Source: Paenibacillus pasadenensis DSM 19293 (GTDB taxonomy: Bacteria; Bacillota; Bacilli; Paenibacillales; Paenibacillaceae). Taken from it: a stretch of 64,000 nucleotides of DNA. A model generated the notes under the pieces. That model was given only the letters and a program-made list of their open reading frames with translations. It had not been told where the DNA came from and ran no database searches. Both the position numbers and the translations under genes were made by a program. Positions 7,643 through 16,023 of this stretch are shown here, piece after piece. Within the stretch, counting starts at the first letter, position 1. Each line of letters begins with the position of its first letter. The DNA is taken from assembly GCF_000422485.1 (NCBI RefSeq), contig NZ_AULW01000036.1:62001-126000 (forward strand), in the 5' to 3' direction.

Positions 7643-9781
7643 ATGGAGCTGACGCATCGCATGAGACGCATGCTCGATCTGCTGCTTCATTCCGATGCCG
7701 ATGACATCACCGTCGCCGAGATCGCCCGCCGCATCCAGGTCAGCTCGCGCACGGTGCATCGGGAGCTCGACGCGCTCGAGGGCTATCTGCATCGCAAAGG
7801 CGCGCGGCTGCTGCGCAAGGCAGGCTCCGGCCTGCGGCTCGAAGCGGACGAAGAACGCCTCCTCCGGCTGAAGCGCGAGCTGGACGCGCCGGAGGAGGCG
7901 GAGTTTTCCGCCGAAGAGCGGCAGCTGCATCTGCTCGCCCGGCTGCTCGGCAGCGCCGAGCCGATCAAGCTGTTCGGGCTGGCGTCCGAGATGAAGGTGA
8001 CCGTGCCGACCGTCAGCGCCGACCTCGACGATCTGGAGGCGTGGATTGCGGCGAACCGGCTGGAGCTCGTGCGCCGCCGCGGCTACGGCATCGAGCTGGC
8101 CGGCGCCGAAACGGCCCGCCGCGATGCGGTCCGAGCGCTGCAGCGGCTGAGGCTTGACGATCTGGCGCTGCTGTCGCTGGACGAGGAGCGGCTGCGGCAT
8201 CCGATCGACGAGAGCATCGCCGACTTGTCCGGCACGTCCCGCATGCCCGAGATCGAGGACGTGCTCTGGCGCTGGGAAGAAGAGCAGGACGACCATCCGC
8301 TGAGCGAGCAGGCGTATACCGACCTGCTCGTCCGGCTGGCGATCGCCGCCGAGCGCATCGGCCGCGGCCATGTCGCGCCGCTGTCCGAGCTGGAGGAGCT
8401 GCGCGGCTACTATCGGCGCCCGGCTCCGGAGACGGAGCGGCTATGCGACCTGCTGCAGGAAGAGACGGGCTTGACCTACGGAGAGTCGGAGCGCCACTAT
8501 GCGCAGCTGCTGCTCGAGCGGGCGGCGCGCCGGTCCGCCGGTCCGCTGCCGGCGGAGGATCTGGAGCTTGCGACGATCGTCCGTCAGCTCATCCGCCGCA
8601 TGGACGAGATCGGCGGCGGGGACTACGAGTCCGACCGCTCGCTGCGGGACGGCCTGTATGCCCATCTGAAGGCCGCTCTCGAGCGGATCGCCGCCGGCCA
8701 GCGCATCCGCAATCCGCTGCTGGAGGCGGTGCGCAAGGATTACGCCGAGCTGTTCGCGCAGGTGCGGGCGGCAAGCGATGCGGCGCTGCGCAACTGGACC
8801 GTGCCGGAGGAAGAGATCGCGTTCCTCGTCATGCATTTCGGAGCGAGCCTGGAGCGCCGCCAGCAGCTGAGCCAGCCGCTGCGGGCGATCATCGTCTGCA
8901 CGAGCGGCATCGGCTCCTCGCGCATGCTGGCGACCCGCCTCGGCAAGGAGTTCCCGCAGCTGGACCTCGTCCAGCAAGCCTCCTGGTACGAGGCGAGCCG
9001 AATCCCGCCGTCGGCCTATGACATCATCATCAGCACCGTCGACCTGCCGATCGCGGCGAGCCGCTACATCAAGCTCAGTCCGCTGCTCGATTCCGGGGAG
9101 GCGCAGCGGCTGCGCGAGTTCATCCGCTCTCGTCCGCGCGAGAAGGAATCCGGCGAGCCGGCCCTTCAGGACGGAGCGGAGACAGGGCCGTTCGACGCCA
9201 CGCTCGCCGCGCCTCAGCCGCAGCCCGCAGACGGGCCCGCAGACGGCCGCGGGCCGGAGCAGTCGCTGCTCTCGGTCAGCCGAGCGGCCGCGGAGTGCGC
9301 GCGGCTGCTGGAGGACTTTCGCGTGCTGCAGCTGCGGACGGCGTCCGCCAGCCTGCGGCCGATGCTGCTGGAGGCTTGCCGCCGTCCGGAGCTTGCCGCA
9401 TCGGTGCGCGACGCGGAAGAAGTCGTCGACCGCCTGATCGAGCGGGAGGCGCATGGCACGCAGATGCTTCCCGGCACCGATCTCGCCCTGTTCCATACGC
9501 GCAGCGGGAACGTTTCCCGGCCGCTGCTCGCGCTGTTCGAGCTTGAGCAGCCGCTGCGGCTCGATCCGGATCCGGACGCGCCGGCGCTGCGCAGGTTCCT
9601 GCTCATGCTGGCGCCGCTGGCGCTGGCGCGCGAGAGCCTCGAGGTGCTGAGCGAGATCAGCGCCTCCTTGCTGGACAGCGAGATGATCGAGGTGCTGGCG
9701 GCAGGACGCGAAAACCGCATCCGCGCCGATCTGGCCGTCCATTTGAAGGCGTATCTGAATCATAAATTAGAAAGAGAATAA
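7643..9781 (+). CDS. mtlR: Mannitol operon activator MtlR (PRD-containing)
   Basis: 712-residue PTS-regulated activator. Order of domains: HTH (ITVAEIARRIQVSSRTVHRELDALEGYL, quoted in part) and a second winged helix to about 150; PRD1 at about 180-285; PRD2 at about 290-410 with LVMHFGASLER; an EIIB(Gat)-like domain with the CTSGIGSSRML loop (about 415-500); an Ala/Pro-rich linker; and a C-terminal EIIA-like domain with LALFHTRSG. In Geobacillus and Bacillus MtlR, phosphorylation of PRD2 by HPr activates and phosphorylation of the EIIB/EIIA-like sites inactivates; all equivalent segments are present. ATG at 7643 has a long GGAGGAGGAGGG site; an upstream in-frame ATG at 7559 lies in the hairpin and has none. 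Confidence 0.93.
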   Translation: MELTHRMRRMLDLLLHSDADDITVAEIARRIQVSSRTVHRELDALEGYLHRKGARLLRKAGSGLRLEADEERLLRLKRELDAPEEAEFSAEERQLHLLARLLGSAEPIKLFGLASEMKVTVPTVSADLDDLEAWIAANRLELVRRRGYGIELAGAETARRDAVRALQRLRLDDLALLSLDEERLRHPIDESIADLSGTSRMPEIEDVLWRWEEEQDDHPLSEQAYTDLLVRLAIAAERIGRGHVAPLSELEELRGYYRRPAPETERLCDLLQEETGLTYGESERHYAQLLLERAARRSAGPLPAEDLELATIVRQLIRRMDEIGGGDYESDRSLRDGLYAHLKAALERIAAGQRIRNPLLEAVRKDYAELFAQVRAASDAALRNWTVPEEEIAFLVMHFGASLERRQQLSQPLRAIIVCTSGIGSSRMLATRLGKEFPQLDLVQQASWYEASRIPPSAYDIIISTVDLPIAASRYIKLSPLLDSGEAQRLREFIRSRPREKESGEPALQDGAETGPFDATLAAPQPQPADGPADGRGPEQSLLSVSRAAAECARLLEDFRVLQLRTASASLRPMLLEACRRPELAASVRDAEEVVDRLIEREAHGTQMLPGTDLALFHTRSGNVSRPLLALFELEQPLRLDPDPDAPALRRFLLMLAPLALARESLEVLSEISASLLDSEMIEVLAAGRENRIRADLAVHLKAYLNHKLERE

Positions 9782-9798
9782 AGGAGTGCTTGACCCAC

Positions 9799-10230
9799 AT
9801 GCTGAAATCTGAACTCATCCGACTGAACGTAGCCGTCAAGGACAAATGGGAGGCCGTTCGTTTGGCGGGCCAGCTGCTCGTCGACGCCGGCCATGCCGAT
9901 GCCGATTATGTGGAGAAGATGGTCGAGCGCGAGCAGGCGCTGTCCACCTACATGGGCAGCGGACTCGCGATCCCGCACGGCACGAACGAGGCGAAGGCGC
10001 TCATCCGCTCCACGGGGCTGTCGGTGCTGCAAATTCCGGGCGGCGTCGACTTCGGCGGCGACGAGCCGGCCGTGCTCGTCGTCGGCATCGCCGCGCAGGG
10101 CGGCGAGCATATGGACATCCTGACGAGCGTCGCGATGGTGTGCTCCGAGGAAGAGAGCATGGAGCGCATCCGCACGGCCCGAAGCGCCCAGGAGATCATC
10201 GACATCTTCGAAAGCGGGATGGAAGAATGA
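9799..10230 (+). CDS. mtlF: PTS mannitol EIIA component
   Basis: 143-residue cytoplasmic EIIA of the mannitol/fructose class. It receives phosphate from HPr on His60 (GLAIPHGTNEAKA) and passes it to the EIIB domain of MtlA. Length matches stand-alone MtlF. AAGGAG at 9781-9786 is 12 bases before the ATG at 9799; a TTG at 9790 is only 3 bases away and is disfavoured. The gene follows mtlR by 17 bases and overlaps mtlD by ATGA, implying translational coupling. Confidence 0.93.
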   Translation: MLKSELIRLNVAVKDKWEAVRLAGQLLVDAGHADADYVEKMVEREQALSTYMGSGLAIPHGTNEAKALIRSTGLSVLQIPGGVDFGGDEPAVLVVGIAAQGGEHMDILTSVAMVCSEEESMERIRTARSAQEIIDIFESGMEE

Positions 10231-11378
10231 AGGCGGTCCACTTCGGAGCGGGCAACATCGGCCGCGGCTTCATCGGCCTCCTGCTCTCGCAAGCCGGCTA
10301 CGAGGTCGTCTTCTCCGACGTGAACGAGCCGCTCGTCCGCGAGCTGCAGCGCCGAGGCGAGTACACGGTGACGCTGGCCGAGGAGGAGGGCCGGCAGTTC
10401 CGCGTCGGCGGCGTGAGCGCAATCGACGGCCGCGACCCGCAGGCGGTCGCGGAGGCGGTCGCGGAGGCCGACCTCGTCACGACGGCCGTCGGCGTCGGCG
10501 TGCTGCGGCATATCGCCCCCGGCATCGCCGCAGGGCTGAGGCTCCGCTTGGAGCGGGGCGCAGCTCCGCTGCAGCTGATCGCCTGCGAGAACGCGATCGG
10601 CGCCAGCTCCATCCTCAAGCAGCAGGTCATGGAGCGGCTGAGCGGCGAAGAGCGCGAGGCGCTTGCCGCCTGCACCGCTTTTCCGGACTCGGCGGTCGAC
10701 CGGATCGTGCCGATCCAGCATCACGAGGATGTGCTCGCGGTGACGGTCGAGCCGTTCTACGAGTGGGTCGTCGACCGCTCGCAGCTGCTGCCCGGCACAG
10801 CGGAGATCCCCGGCGTCCGCTATGTCGACGATCTGGCGCCGTACATCGAACGCAAGCTGTTCACGGTCAACACGGGCCATTGCTCGGCGGCCTACGCCGG
10901 TTATGCAAAAGGCTTCGCCACGATCCAGCAGTCGATGCAGGATGAAGAGGTTGCCGCGTTCGTGCGCGCCGTGCTGCGGGAGACGGGCGACATGCTCGTC
11001 CGCAGCTACGGCTTCGACCCGGCGGAGCATGAAGCCTATGTCGAGACGATTCTCGGCCGCTTCCGCAACCCGCATCTGACGGACGAGGTCGAGCGCGTCG
11101 GCCGCTCGCCGCTGCGCAAGCTGTCCCGCGAGGACCGGCTCGTCCGGCCGGCGCTGCTCGCGCTCGCGCTCGGCCTGCCGGCGGATCGGCTCGCCGAGGC
11201 GATGGGCCTTGCGCTGCGCTTCGATGTCGCCGGCGATCCCGAGGCGGTGCAGCTGCAGCAGGCGCTGCGCGAGCTCGGCCCGGCCGGCGCGCTGGCGCAG
11301 GCGAGCGGCCTCGACGCCGGCCATCCTCTCCTCGCGGCTGCGGCTGCGAGCTACGAACAGGAGGCGCAAGCATCATGA
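10227..11378 (+). CDS. mtlD: Mannitol-1-phosphate 5-dehydrogenase
   Basis: 383-residue NAD-dependent dehydrogenase converting mannitol-1-phosphate to fructose-6-phosphate. The start KAVHFGAGNIGRGFIG is the MtlD Rossmann signature. Further family segments are CENAIGASS, the FPDSAVDRIVP block, and KLFTVNTGHCSAAYAGY, which carries the conserved Lys and His of long-chain polyol dehydrogenases. The start overlaps the mtlF stop (ATGA) and its own stop overlaps the ptsI start in the same way. It completes mannitol entry into glycolysis. Confidence 0.95.
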   Translation: MKAVHFGAGNIGRGFIGLLLSQAGYEVVFSDVNEPLVRELQRRGEYTVTLAEEEGRQFRVGGVSAIDGRDPQAVAEAVAEADLVTTAVGVGVLRHIAPGIAAGLRLRLERGAAPLQLIACENAIGASSILKQQVMERLSGEEREALAACTAFPDSAVDRIVPIQHHEDVLAVTVEPFYEWVVDRSQLLPGTAEIPGVRYVDDLAPYIERKLFTVNTGHCSAAYAGYAKGFATIQQSMQDEEVAAFVRAVLRETGDMLVRSYGFDPAEHEAYVETILGRFRNPHLTDEVERVGRSPLRKLSREDRLVRPALLALALGLPADRLAEAMGLALRFDVAGDPEAVQLQQALRELGPAGALAQASGLDAGHPLLAAAAASYEQEAQAS

Positions 11379-13105
11379 CGACAATCGCATGGAAAGGCAC
11401 GGCGGCATCGCCGGGCATCGCCATCGCCAAGGCGCTGCGGCTGGAGCCGGCCGCGGCGATCCCGGAGCGGCGCGCCGTCGCCGATTCCGAGGCGGAAGCG
11501 GCTCGCCTGAAGGCGGCCGTCGCCGAGGCGAAAGAGGCGATCGAGGCGATCCGCCGCTCGACGCTGGAGCGGATGGGCGAGCAGAAGGCCGAGATTTTCG
11601 AGGCGCATCTGTTTCTGCTGGACGATCCGGAGCTGATCGAAGCGGCCGAGGACAAAATCCGGGACGAGCGCATCAACGCCGAATCGGCGCTCCATGAAGT
11701 GGCTGCCGGCATCGCCGAGCTGCTCCGCTCGATGGACGACGAGCTGCTGCGCGAGCGCGCGGCGGATGTCGGCGACGTCGCGGGTCGGGTCGTCCGCATC
11801 CTCGAAGGCCGCGACGGCGGCACGATGTCCGGCCTCAGCGAGGAGACGATCCTCGTCGCCGAGGATTTGACGCCGTCCGATACGGCGCAGCTGGATCTCG
11901 ACTATGTGAAGGGCTTCCTGACCGAAGTCGGCAGCCGCACGTCGCACTCCGCCATCATGGCGCGCTCGCTCGAGCTGCCGGCGATCGTCGGCGCCGGCCG
12001 CGAGGCCGGCCGCATCGAGACCGGCACGATGCTCGTGCTCGATGCGGTCGAAGGCGTCGTGCTCGTCGATCCTTCCGCCGAGGAGCTGGAGCGCTATCGG
12101 CTGCTCAAGCGCGAGTACGAGGAGAAGATGGCGCGGCTGCGCGGCTTCGTCGACCGTCCGTCGGTCTCCGCCGACGGCCACGAGGTCGAGCTGGCCGCCA
12201 ATATCGGCAGCGTCGCCGATGTGGCCAAGGTGCTGGAGAGCGGGGCGGACGCGATCGGCCTGTTCCGCACGGAATTCCTTTATATGGGACGCAGCTCGCT
12301 GCCGACCGAGGAGGAGCAGTTCTCCGTCTACCGCCATGTGCTGGAAAAGATGCAAGGCAAGCGCGTCGTCATCCGCACGCTCGATATCGGCGGCGACAAG
12401 GAGCTGCCTTACCTCGATCTGCCCAAGGAGAGCAATCCGTTCCTCGGCCGGCGGGCGATCCGCCTCTGCCTGGCCGAGGAGGAGCTGCTGCGCGTGCAGC
12501 TGCGCGCGCTGCTGCGGGCCAGCGCCTACGGCCGCCTGGCGATCATGTTCCCGATGATCGCGGTCGCTTCGGAGCTCCGCGACGCTAAGCGCATCCTCGC
12601 CGAGGAGCGCGCCAAGCTGGAGCGGGACGGCATCGCCGTATCGAGCGGGATCGAGGTCGGCCTCATGATCGAGATTCCGGCCGCGGCGCTGAATGCCGAC
12701 GCGCTGGCCCGCGAAGCGGACTTTTTCAGCATCGGCACGAACGATCTGATCCAGTACACGATGGCCGCCGACCGCATGAACGAATCGGTCGCCTATCTGT
12801 ACCAGCCGCATCATCCGTCGATCCTGCGCCTCGTCGAGATGGTCATCCGCGCCTCGGAGCGCCATGGCCGCTGGACCGGCATGTGCGGCGAGATGGCCGG
12901 CGATCCCGACGCGATCCCGCTGCTGCTCGGCCTCGGCCTGCATGAATTCAGCATGAGCGCGTCCACCGTGCTGTCCGCCCGCGAGCAGATCTCCCGCCTG
13001 TCCCGCGCCGACTGCGCGGAGCTGGCCCGCCAAGCGCTGGAGCTCGAGTCCCAGGACGAGGTGCTGAAGCTCGTCCGCCACTATACCGCAAGGAGTGAAG
13101 CATAA
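11375..13105 (+). CDS. ptsI: PTS enzyme I (PEP-protein phosphotransferase)
   Basis: 576-residue enzyme I, full family length. It takes phosphate from phosphoenolpyruvate and gives it to HPr. N-terminal swivel domain with the phospho-His segment GSRTSHSAIMARSLELPAIVG; C-terminal PEP-binding barrel with GLFRTEFLYMGR, FSIGTNDLIQYTMAADR and the active-site loop WTGMCGEMAGDP (Cys). ATGA overlap with mtlD. Enzyme I is normally encoded beside ptsH in a general pts operon; here it sits behind mtlD, and ptsH follows rather than precedes it. It may be the only copy or a mannitol-dedicated paralog; this window cannot decide. Confidence 0.95.
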   Translation: MTTIAWKGTAASPGIAIAKALRLEPAAAIPERRAVADSEAEAARLKAAVAEAKEAIEAIRRSTLERMGEQKAEIFEAHLFLLDDPELIEAAEDKIRDERINAESALHEVAAGIAELLRSMDDELLRERAADVGDVAGRVVRILEGRDGGTMSGLSEETILVAEDLTPSDTAQLDLDYVKGFLTEVGSRTSHSAIMARSLELPAIVGAGREAGRIETGTMLVLDAVEGVVLVDPSAEELERYRLLKREYEEKMARLRGFVDRPSVSADGHEVELAANIGSVADVAKVLESGADAIGLFRTEFLYMGRSSLPTEEEQFSVYRHVLEKMQGKRVVIRTLDIGGDKELPYLDLPKESNPFLGRRAIRLCLAEEELLRVQLRALLRASAYGRLAIMFPMIAVASELRDAKRILAEERAKLERDGIAVSSGIEVGLMIEIPAAALNADALAREADFFSIGTNDLIQYTMAADRMNESVAYLYQPHHPSILRLVEMVIRASERHGRWTGMCGEMAGDPDAIPLLLGLGLHEFSMSASTVLSAREQISRLSRADCAELARQALELESQDEVLKLVRHYTARSEA

Positions 13106-13107
13106 TC

Positions 13108-13371
13108 ATGGCATCCGGTACATTCACCGTCATTCACCCGCAGGGCTTCCATGCCCGTCCGAGCAAGCTGTTCGTCGAGAAGGCGAATGCGTTCCCGTGC
13201 AAGGTGACGCTGTACAAAGGCGAGAAGAAGGCCAACGGCAAAAGCTCGCTCGGCCTGCTGACGCTGGGCATTTCCGCCGGCAGCGAGATCCGCCTCGAAA
13301 CCGAAGGCGAGCAGGAAGAGCAGGCGCTCCGCGAGCTCGGCGAGATGCTGACGAAAATTTACGAGGAATAA
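13108..13371 (+). CDS. ptsH: PTS phosphocarrier protein HPr
   Basis: 87-residue HPr. Phospho-acceptor His15 in GFHARPSKLFVEKA is where enzyme I delivers phosphate. Ser46 in NGKSSLGLLTLGI is also present, the site used by HPr kinase in Firmicutes to make the CcpA co-repressor, so this copy could take part in catabolite repression. Starts 2 bases after the ptsI stop and is followed by a 17-bp terminator, making it the last gene of the mannitol operon. Confidence 0.95.
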   Translation: MASGTFTVIHPQGFHARPSKLFVEKANAFPCKVTLYKGEKKANGKSSLGLLTLGISAGSEIRLETEGEQEEQALRELGEMLTKIYEE

Positions 13372-13401
13372 TTCGCTTGACCGCTGCAAGCGCGCACGCA
13401 A

Positions 13402-13439
13402 AAAGAAGCCGCTTCCCCGACCGGGGAAGCGGCTTCTTT
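13402..13439 (+). terminator. Rho-independent terminator of the mtl-pts operon
   Basis: Perfect 17-bp stem AAAGAAGCCGCTTCCCC / GGGGAAGCGGCTTCTTT with a 4-base loop. Symmetric A/T ends let it serve the convergent small membrane gene too. Confidence 0.93.
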
Positions 13440-13494
13440 GCGTCAGGCGCATCTAGCCTGGCGCCTGGCCGGTCAGACGGCCGCGCGGCCTGCG

Positions 13495-13749
13495 TTAGCG
13501 GGCGCGGCGCATGCTGCCGAGGATGAGGCTGACGATCGCGACCAGCACGATGGCTCCGATCAGCGCCGGGATGAAGTAGAACCCGCCTACGACCGGACCC
13601 CATTCGCCAAGCAGCAGCGCGCCGAGCCAAGCGCCGACGAAGCCGGCGATGATGTTGCCGATGATGCCTCCCGGAACGTCGCGTCCGACGAGCATGCCAG
13701 CCAGCCAACCGATGATGCCGCCGACGATAAGTGCCCATAACCATGCCAT
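13495..13749 (-). CDS. GlsB/YeaQ/YmgE-family small membrane protein
   Basis: 84-residue, glycine-rich three-helix membrane protein (WLWALIVGGIIGWLAGMLVG, then GGIIGNIIAGFVGAWLG and a final hydrophobic helix). This matches the transglycosylase-associated/GlsB-YeaQ family, often induced by general stress; the molecular role is not known. ATG at 13749 has GGAGG 9 bases upstream. Single gene, convergent with ptsH. Confidence 0.85.
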   Translation of the reverse strand: MAWLWALIVGGIIGWLAGMLVGRDVPGGIIGNIIAGFVGAWLGALLLGEWGPVVGGFYFIPALIGAIVLVAIVSLILGSMRRAR

Positions 13750-13916
13750 GATGTGTTTCCTCCCTTAGTCGTTTCGTATTTTTTGGTCTCGCTCATGCTA
13801 TTAAGTAACCGTGCCGGCAAAGCTCCAATCACCTTGTCGTCAGCCCGGATCCTGTTTCGCTTAGGATGTCCGCACGCAGCCGCCTTTATTTATAAGGGAA
13901 GCGCGATCTGCATAAA

Positions 13917-13932
13917 TAGTTCTATAGAACTA
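13917..13932. promoter_or_regulatory. Perfect 16-bp palindrome, candidate operator
   Basis: TAGTTCTATAGAACTA is fully self-complementary and lies in the 332-base gap between the small membrane protein and the transglutaminase-like gene. It is 168 bases from the former start and 149 from the latter. Nothing else identifiable is seen in that gap. Binding protein unknown. Confidence 0.4.
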
Positions 13933-14081
13933 ATTCGTTTGGCGGATATTCAATAAATCCTGATTCAATCCGAAGAAATACCTAACTAAATACCCGTGCC
14001 ATAAGAACCATAAAACGATATATTGATCGTTCGTTAGTCTTATATCGCAATCCGGCAACGGGTGAAGGGGAGGAATCGGAT

Positions 14082-15083
14082 ATGATCGGACGTGGAATCG
14101 GCGAAGCTCAGTCAGCGGCAATGGAGGACGGAAGCCGCGAGGCGAGGCGGCGGATCGGAAGCAAGCCGTTCCGGCGGACGGGCAGGCTTGCGCTGATCGC
14201 CATCCTGTCCGCGAGCCTGCTGCTCGGCGCGGCGCTGCCGGCCGCTGCGGCCGCGGATGCGCCGATCGCGAAAGCGGCGAAGGGAAGGATCGGCGCGAGC
14301 AAGGCCGATATCGCCTACGCGGCCGATCCTGCCGTCGCGACGGCCCGGCCGGCAGCGGCCGTCGCCGAGCCTGACGCCGTGCCTGTCCTCGAGGCTGCGA
14401 CGTTCGAGGAGATCGCGGAGCTGATCTACGGCGTCATGAAGGACGGTTACGGCGAGCGGGCGACGGTCCTGTACCGCGGCAGCACGGAATCGCTGGACCA
14501 GAAGCTGCAGCAGGTGTTCAAGGCGGTCGGCGCCAAGGACGACGACCTGCGCTTTGTCCTCAAAAAGATGACCTGGAACTGGACAAGCACGGCCTACTCC
14601 GCGACGATCGACTATCGCATGTCCTATTGGGAGACGTCCGAACAGACCGAGGCCGTCAACGAAGAAGCGCGCAAGGCTGTCCAGTCGCCGGCCATTGCCC
14701 GCAAGAAGGAAGGCCGCGAGCAGACGCTGGCGATCTATGAATGGGTGATGGACCGGTTCCGCTACGACCGCACGCTGGAGGAGCATTCCGCATATGCGGG
14801 ACTGTACGGCAAGAACGGAACGGTCTGCCAGGGCTATGCGCTCATGCTTCATCGCCTGCTGCAGGCGGCCGGCTACGAGAGCCGCATCGTGTACGGCAAG
14901 TCCAAGGGCGATCTTCATCTCTGGAACATGGTCCGCCTGGACGGCGTCTGGCAGCATCTGGACGCGACGCTGGACGATCCCGGAGCGGGCAAAAGCAAGC
15001 TCGCCTATTTCCTCCGCTCCGACGCCGCCATGGCAGCCGACCACAGCTGGGACCGCTCGGCATACCCCGCCGCCGGCCGCTGA
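14082..15083 (+). CDS. Secreted transglutaminase-like protein
   Basis: 333 residues. A basic N-terminus (RRIGSKPFRRTGR) is followed by a hydrophobic stretch ending AALPAAAAADA, a Sec signal peptide with a possible AxA cleavage near residue 58. The C-terminal half has a transglutaminase-like core: GTVCQGYALMLHRLLQAAG (Cys), DLHLWNMVRLDG (His) and QHLDATLDD (Asp), the papain-type triad in the expected order. Such proteins often process or cross-link peptides at the cell surface. ATG at 14082 has GGGGAGG 9 bases upstream. Stand-alone gene; the partner is unknown. Confidence 0.82.
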   Translation: MIGRGIGEAQSAAMEDGSREARRRIGSKPFRRTGRLALIAILSASLLLGAALPAAAAADAPIAKAAKGRIGASKADIAYAADPAVATARPAAAVAEPDAVPVLEAATFEEIAELIYGVMKDGYGERATVLYRGSTESLDQKLQQVFKAVGAKDDDLRFVLKKMTWNWTSTAYSATIDYRMSYWETSEQTEAVNEEARKAVQSPAIARKKEGREQTLAIYEWVMDRFRYDRTLEEHSAYAGLYGKNGTVCQGYALMLHRLLQAAGYESRIVYGKSKGDLHLWNMVRLDGVWQHLDATLDDPGAGKSKLAYFLRSDAAMAADHSWDRSAYPAAGR

Positions 15084-15181
15084 CCGTTCGAGAGGCGGGG
15101 CGCGAGCCGCCTCGAAGTTCGTCAAACGCTTTCCCTTTGTTGGACGGGATGGTAAGATGGACGCATGAGGAGGATGCGTTC

Positions 15182-15844
15182 ATGACGACTAATCAAAATA
15201 CCGACGAGCTCCAGCCAGGACAAGGAGCCGAAGCGGCGACGCCGGGACAGCCTCAGCTGACCGAGGAGGAGCTGCAGCAGATGATCGCTGCGCTTTATCA
15301 GCACGGCGAGCTCGCGCTCAGAAGCTTCTATCAGGACGAATACGAAGTAGACGGACAAGTGGTGAATCACCCGATGTACGGGCCGCTGTTCACCTACCGG
15401 CTGCTCGATGCCAATAAGAATCCCCATTCCGTAGGCTTCTTCATGAACGAGCTCGTGCACAATTTCCAAAAGAACGAGGATCCGGCTCTCTGGATGTCGT
15501 CGTTCTTCGTGGACATCCTGCGCGGCGAGCGCAGCCGCCTGCTGCCGCCGCCGCCGCAAAACGAAGAGGAAGCGAAATACCTGTTCGACCAGATCATCGT
15601 TCCGCATTGCGCCAAGATGTGCCGCGCCGAGTTCGAGGACGAGCCGGTCCATGTCGACATCGACATCCATCCGGACCACGGTCCGGTCGTCGAGGCCGGC
15701 TTCCCGTCGATCCGCGAGGGCAACAACGTCGTCGCGATGCCGTTCCACTACTTGCTCGCGCTGCATCTGCTGAATCGCGATACTGCCGACCCGCTCATCA
15801 CCGGTCTGTACAAAATCCGCGAAGAGCATGGCCTGGACGCTTGA
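15182..15844 (+). CDS. Conserved-looking cytoplasmic protein of unknown function
   Basis: 220 residues; I do not recognise a family. No signal peptide or membrane segment. The first 28 residues are Gln/Pro/Glu-rich and likely disordered; the rest looks globular with mixed helices and includes a PPPPP run (about residue 120) and an acidic segment FEDEPVHVDIDIHPDHG. ATG at 15182 follows GAGGAGG; the gene is closed by its own terminator, so it is probably monocistronic. Codon use and GC match the backbone. Confidence 0.7.
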   Translation: MTTNQNTDELQPGQGAEAATPGQPQLTEEELQQMIAALYQHGELALRSFYQDEYEVDGQVVNHPMYGPLFTYRLLDANKNPHSVGFFMNELVHNFQKNEDPALWMSSFFVDILRGERSRLLPPPPQNEEEAKYLFDQIIVPHCAKMCRAEFEDEPVHVDIDIHPDHGPVVEAGFPSIREGNNVVAMPFHYLLALHLLNRDTADPLITGLYKIREEHGLDA

Positions 15845-15857
15845 CCGATTCATCCCG

Positions 15858-15888
15858 CCGTCCCTTGGAAACCAGGGGACGGTTTTTT
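15858..15888 (+). terminator. Rho-independent terminator
   Basis: CCGTCCCTTGG / CCAGGGGACGG stem (one G-U pair), 3-base loop, then TTTTTT. Confidence 0.88.
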
Positions 15889-15958
15889 CTTGCCGACCTG
15901 AGAGCTACCTGAGAGCTCAAGCGGCCGGCAGCTAAGCACGGGAGTTTATTCCGACCTA

Positions 15959-16004
15959 TTGACAGGGATTAATCTCCTCCCTATACTGTGGTTATTATCA
16001 TAAC
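15959..16004 (+). promoter_or_regulatory. Strong sigma-A promoter with overlapping inverted repeat
   Basis: TTGACA (15959-15964), 17-base spacer, TATACT (15982-15987). Immediately downstream GTTAT-TATC-ATAAC (15991-16004) is an inverted repeat across the expected transcription start, well placed for a repressor. It drives the nitroreductase gene. Confidence 0.75.
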
Positions 16005-16023
16005 AGTTCAAGGAGTGGGAGAC

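Noticed and set aside
6028-7671. 547-codon minus-strand frame opposite mtlA
   Set aside because: Arg/Asp-rich shadow of a strongly conserved permease with no domain of its own.
14741-15181. Upstream extension of the unknown 220-residue protein into the transglutaminase gene
   Set aside because: Would overlap a conserved gene by over 300 bases; the ATG at 15182 has its own GAGGAGG site.
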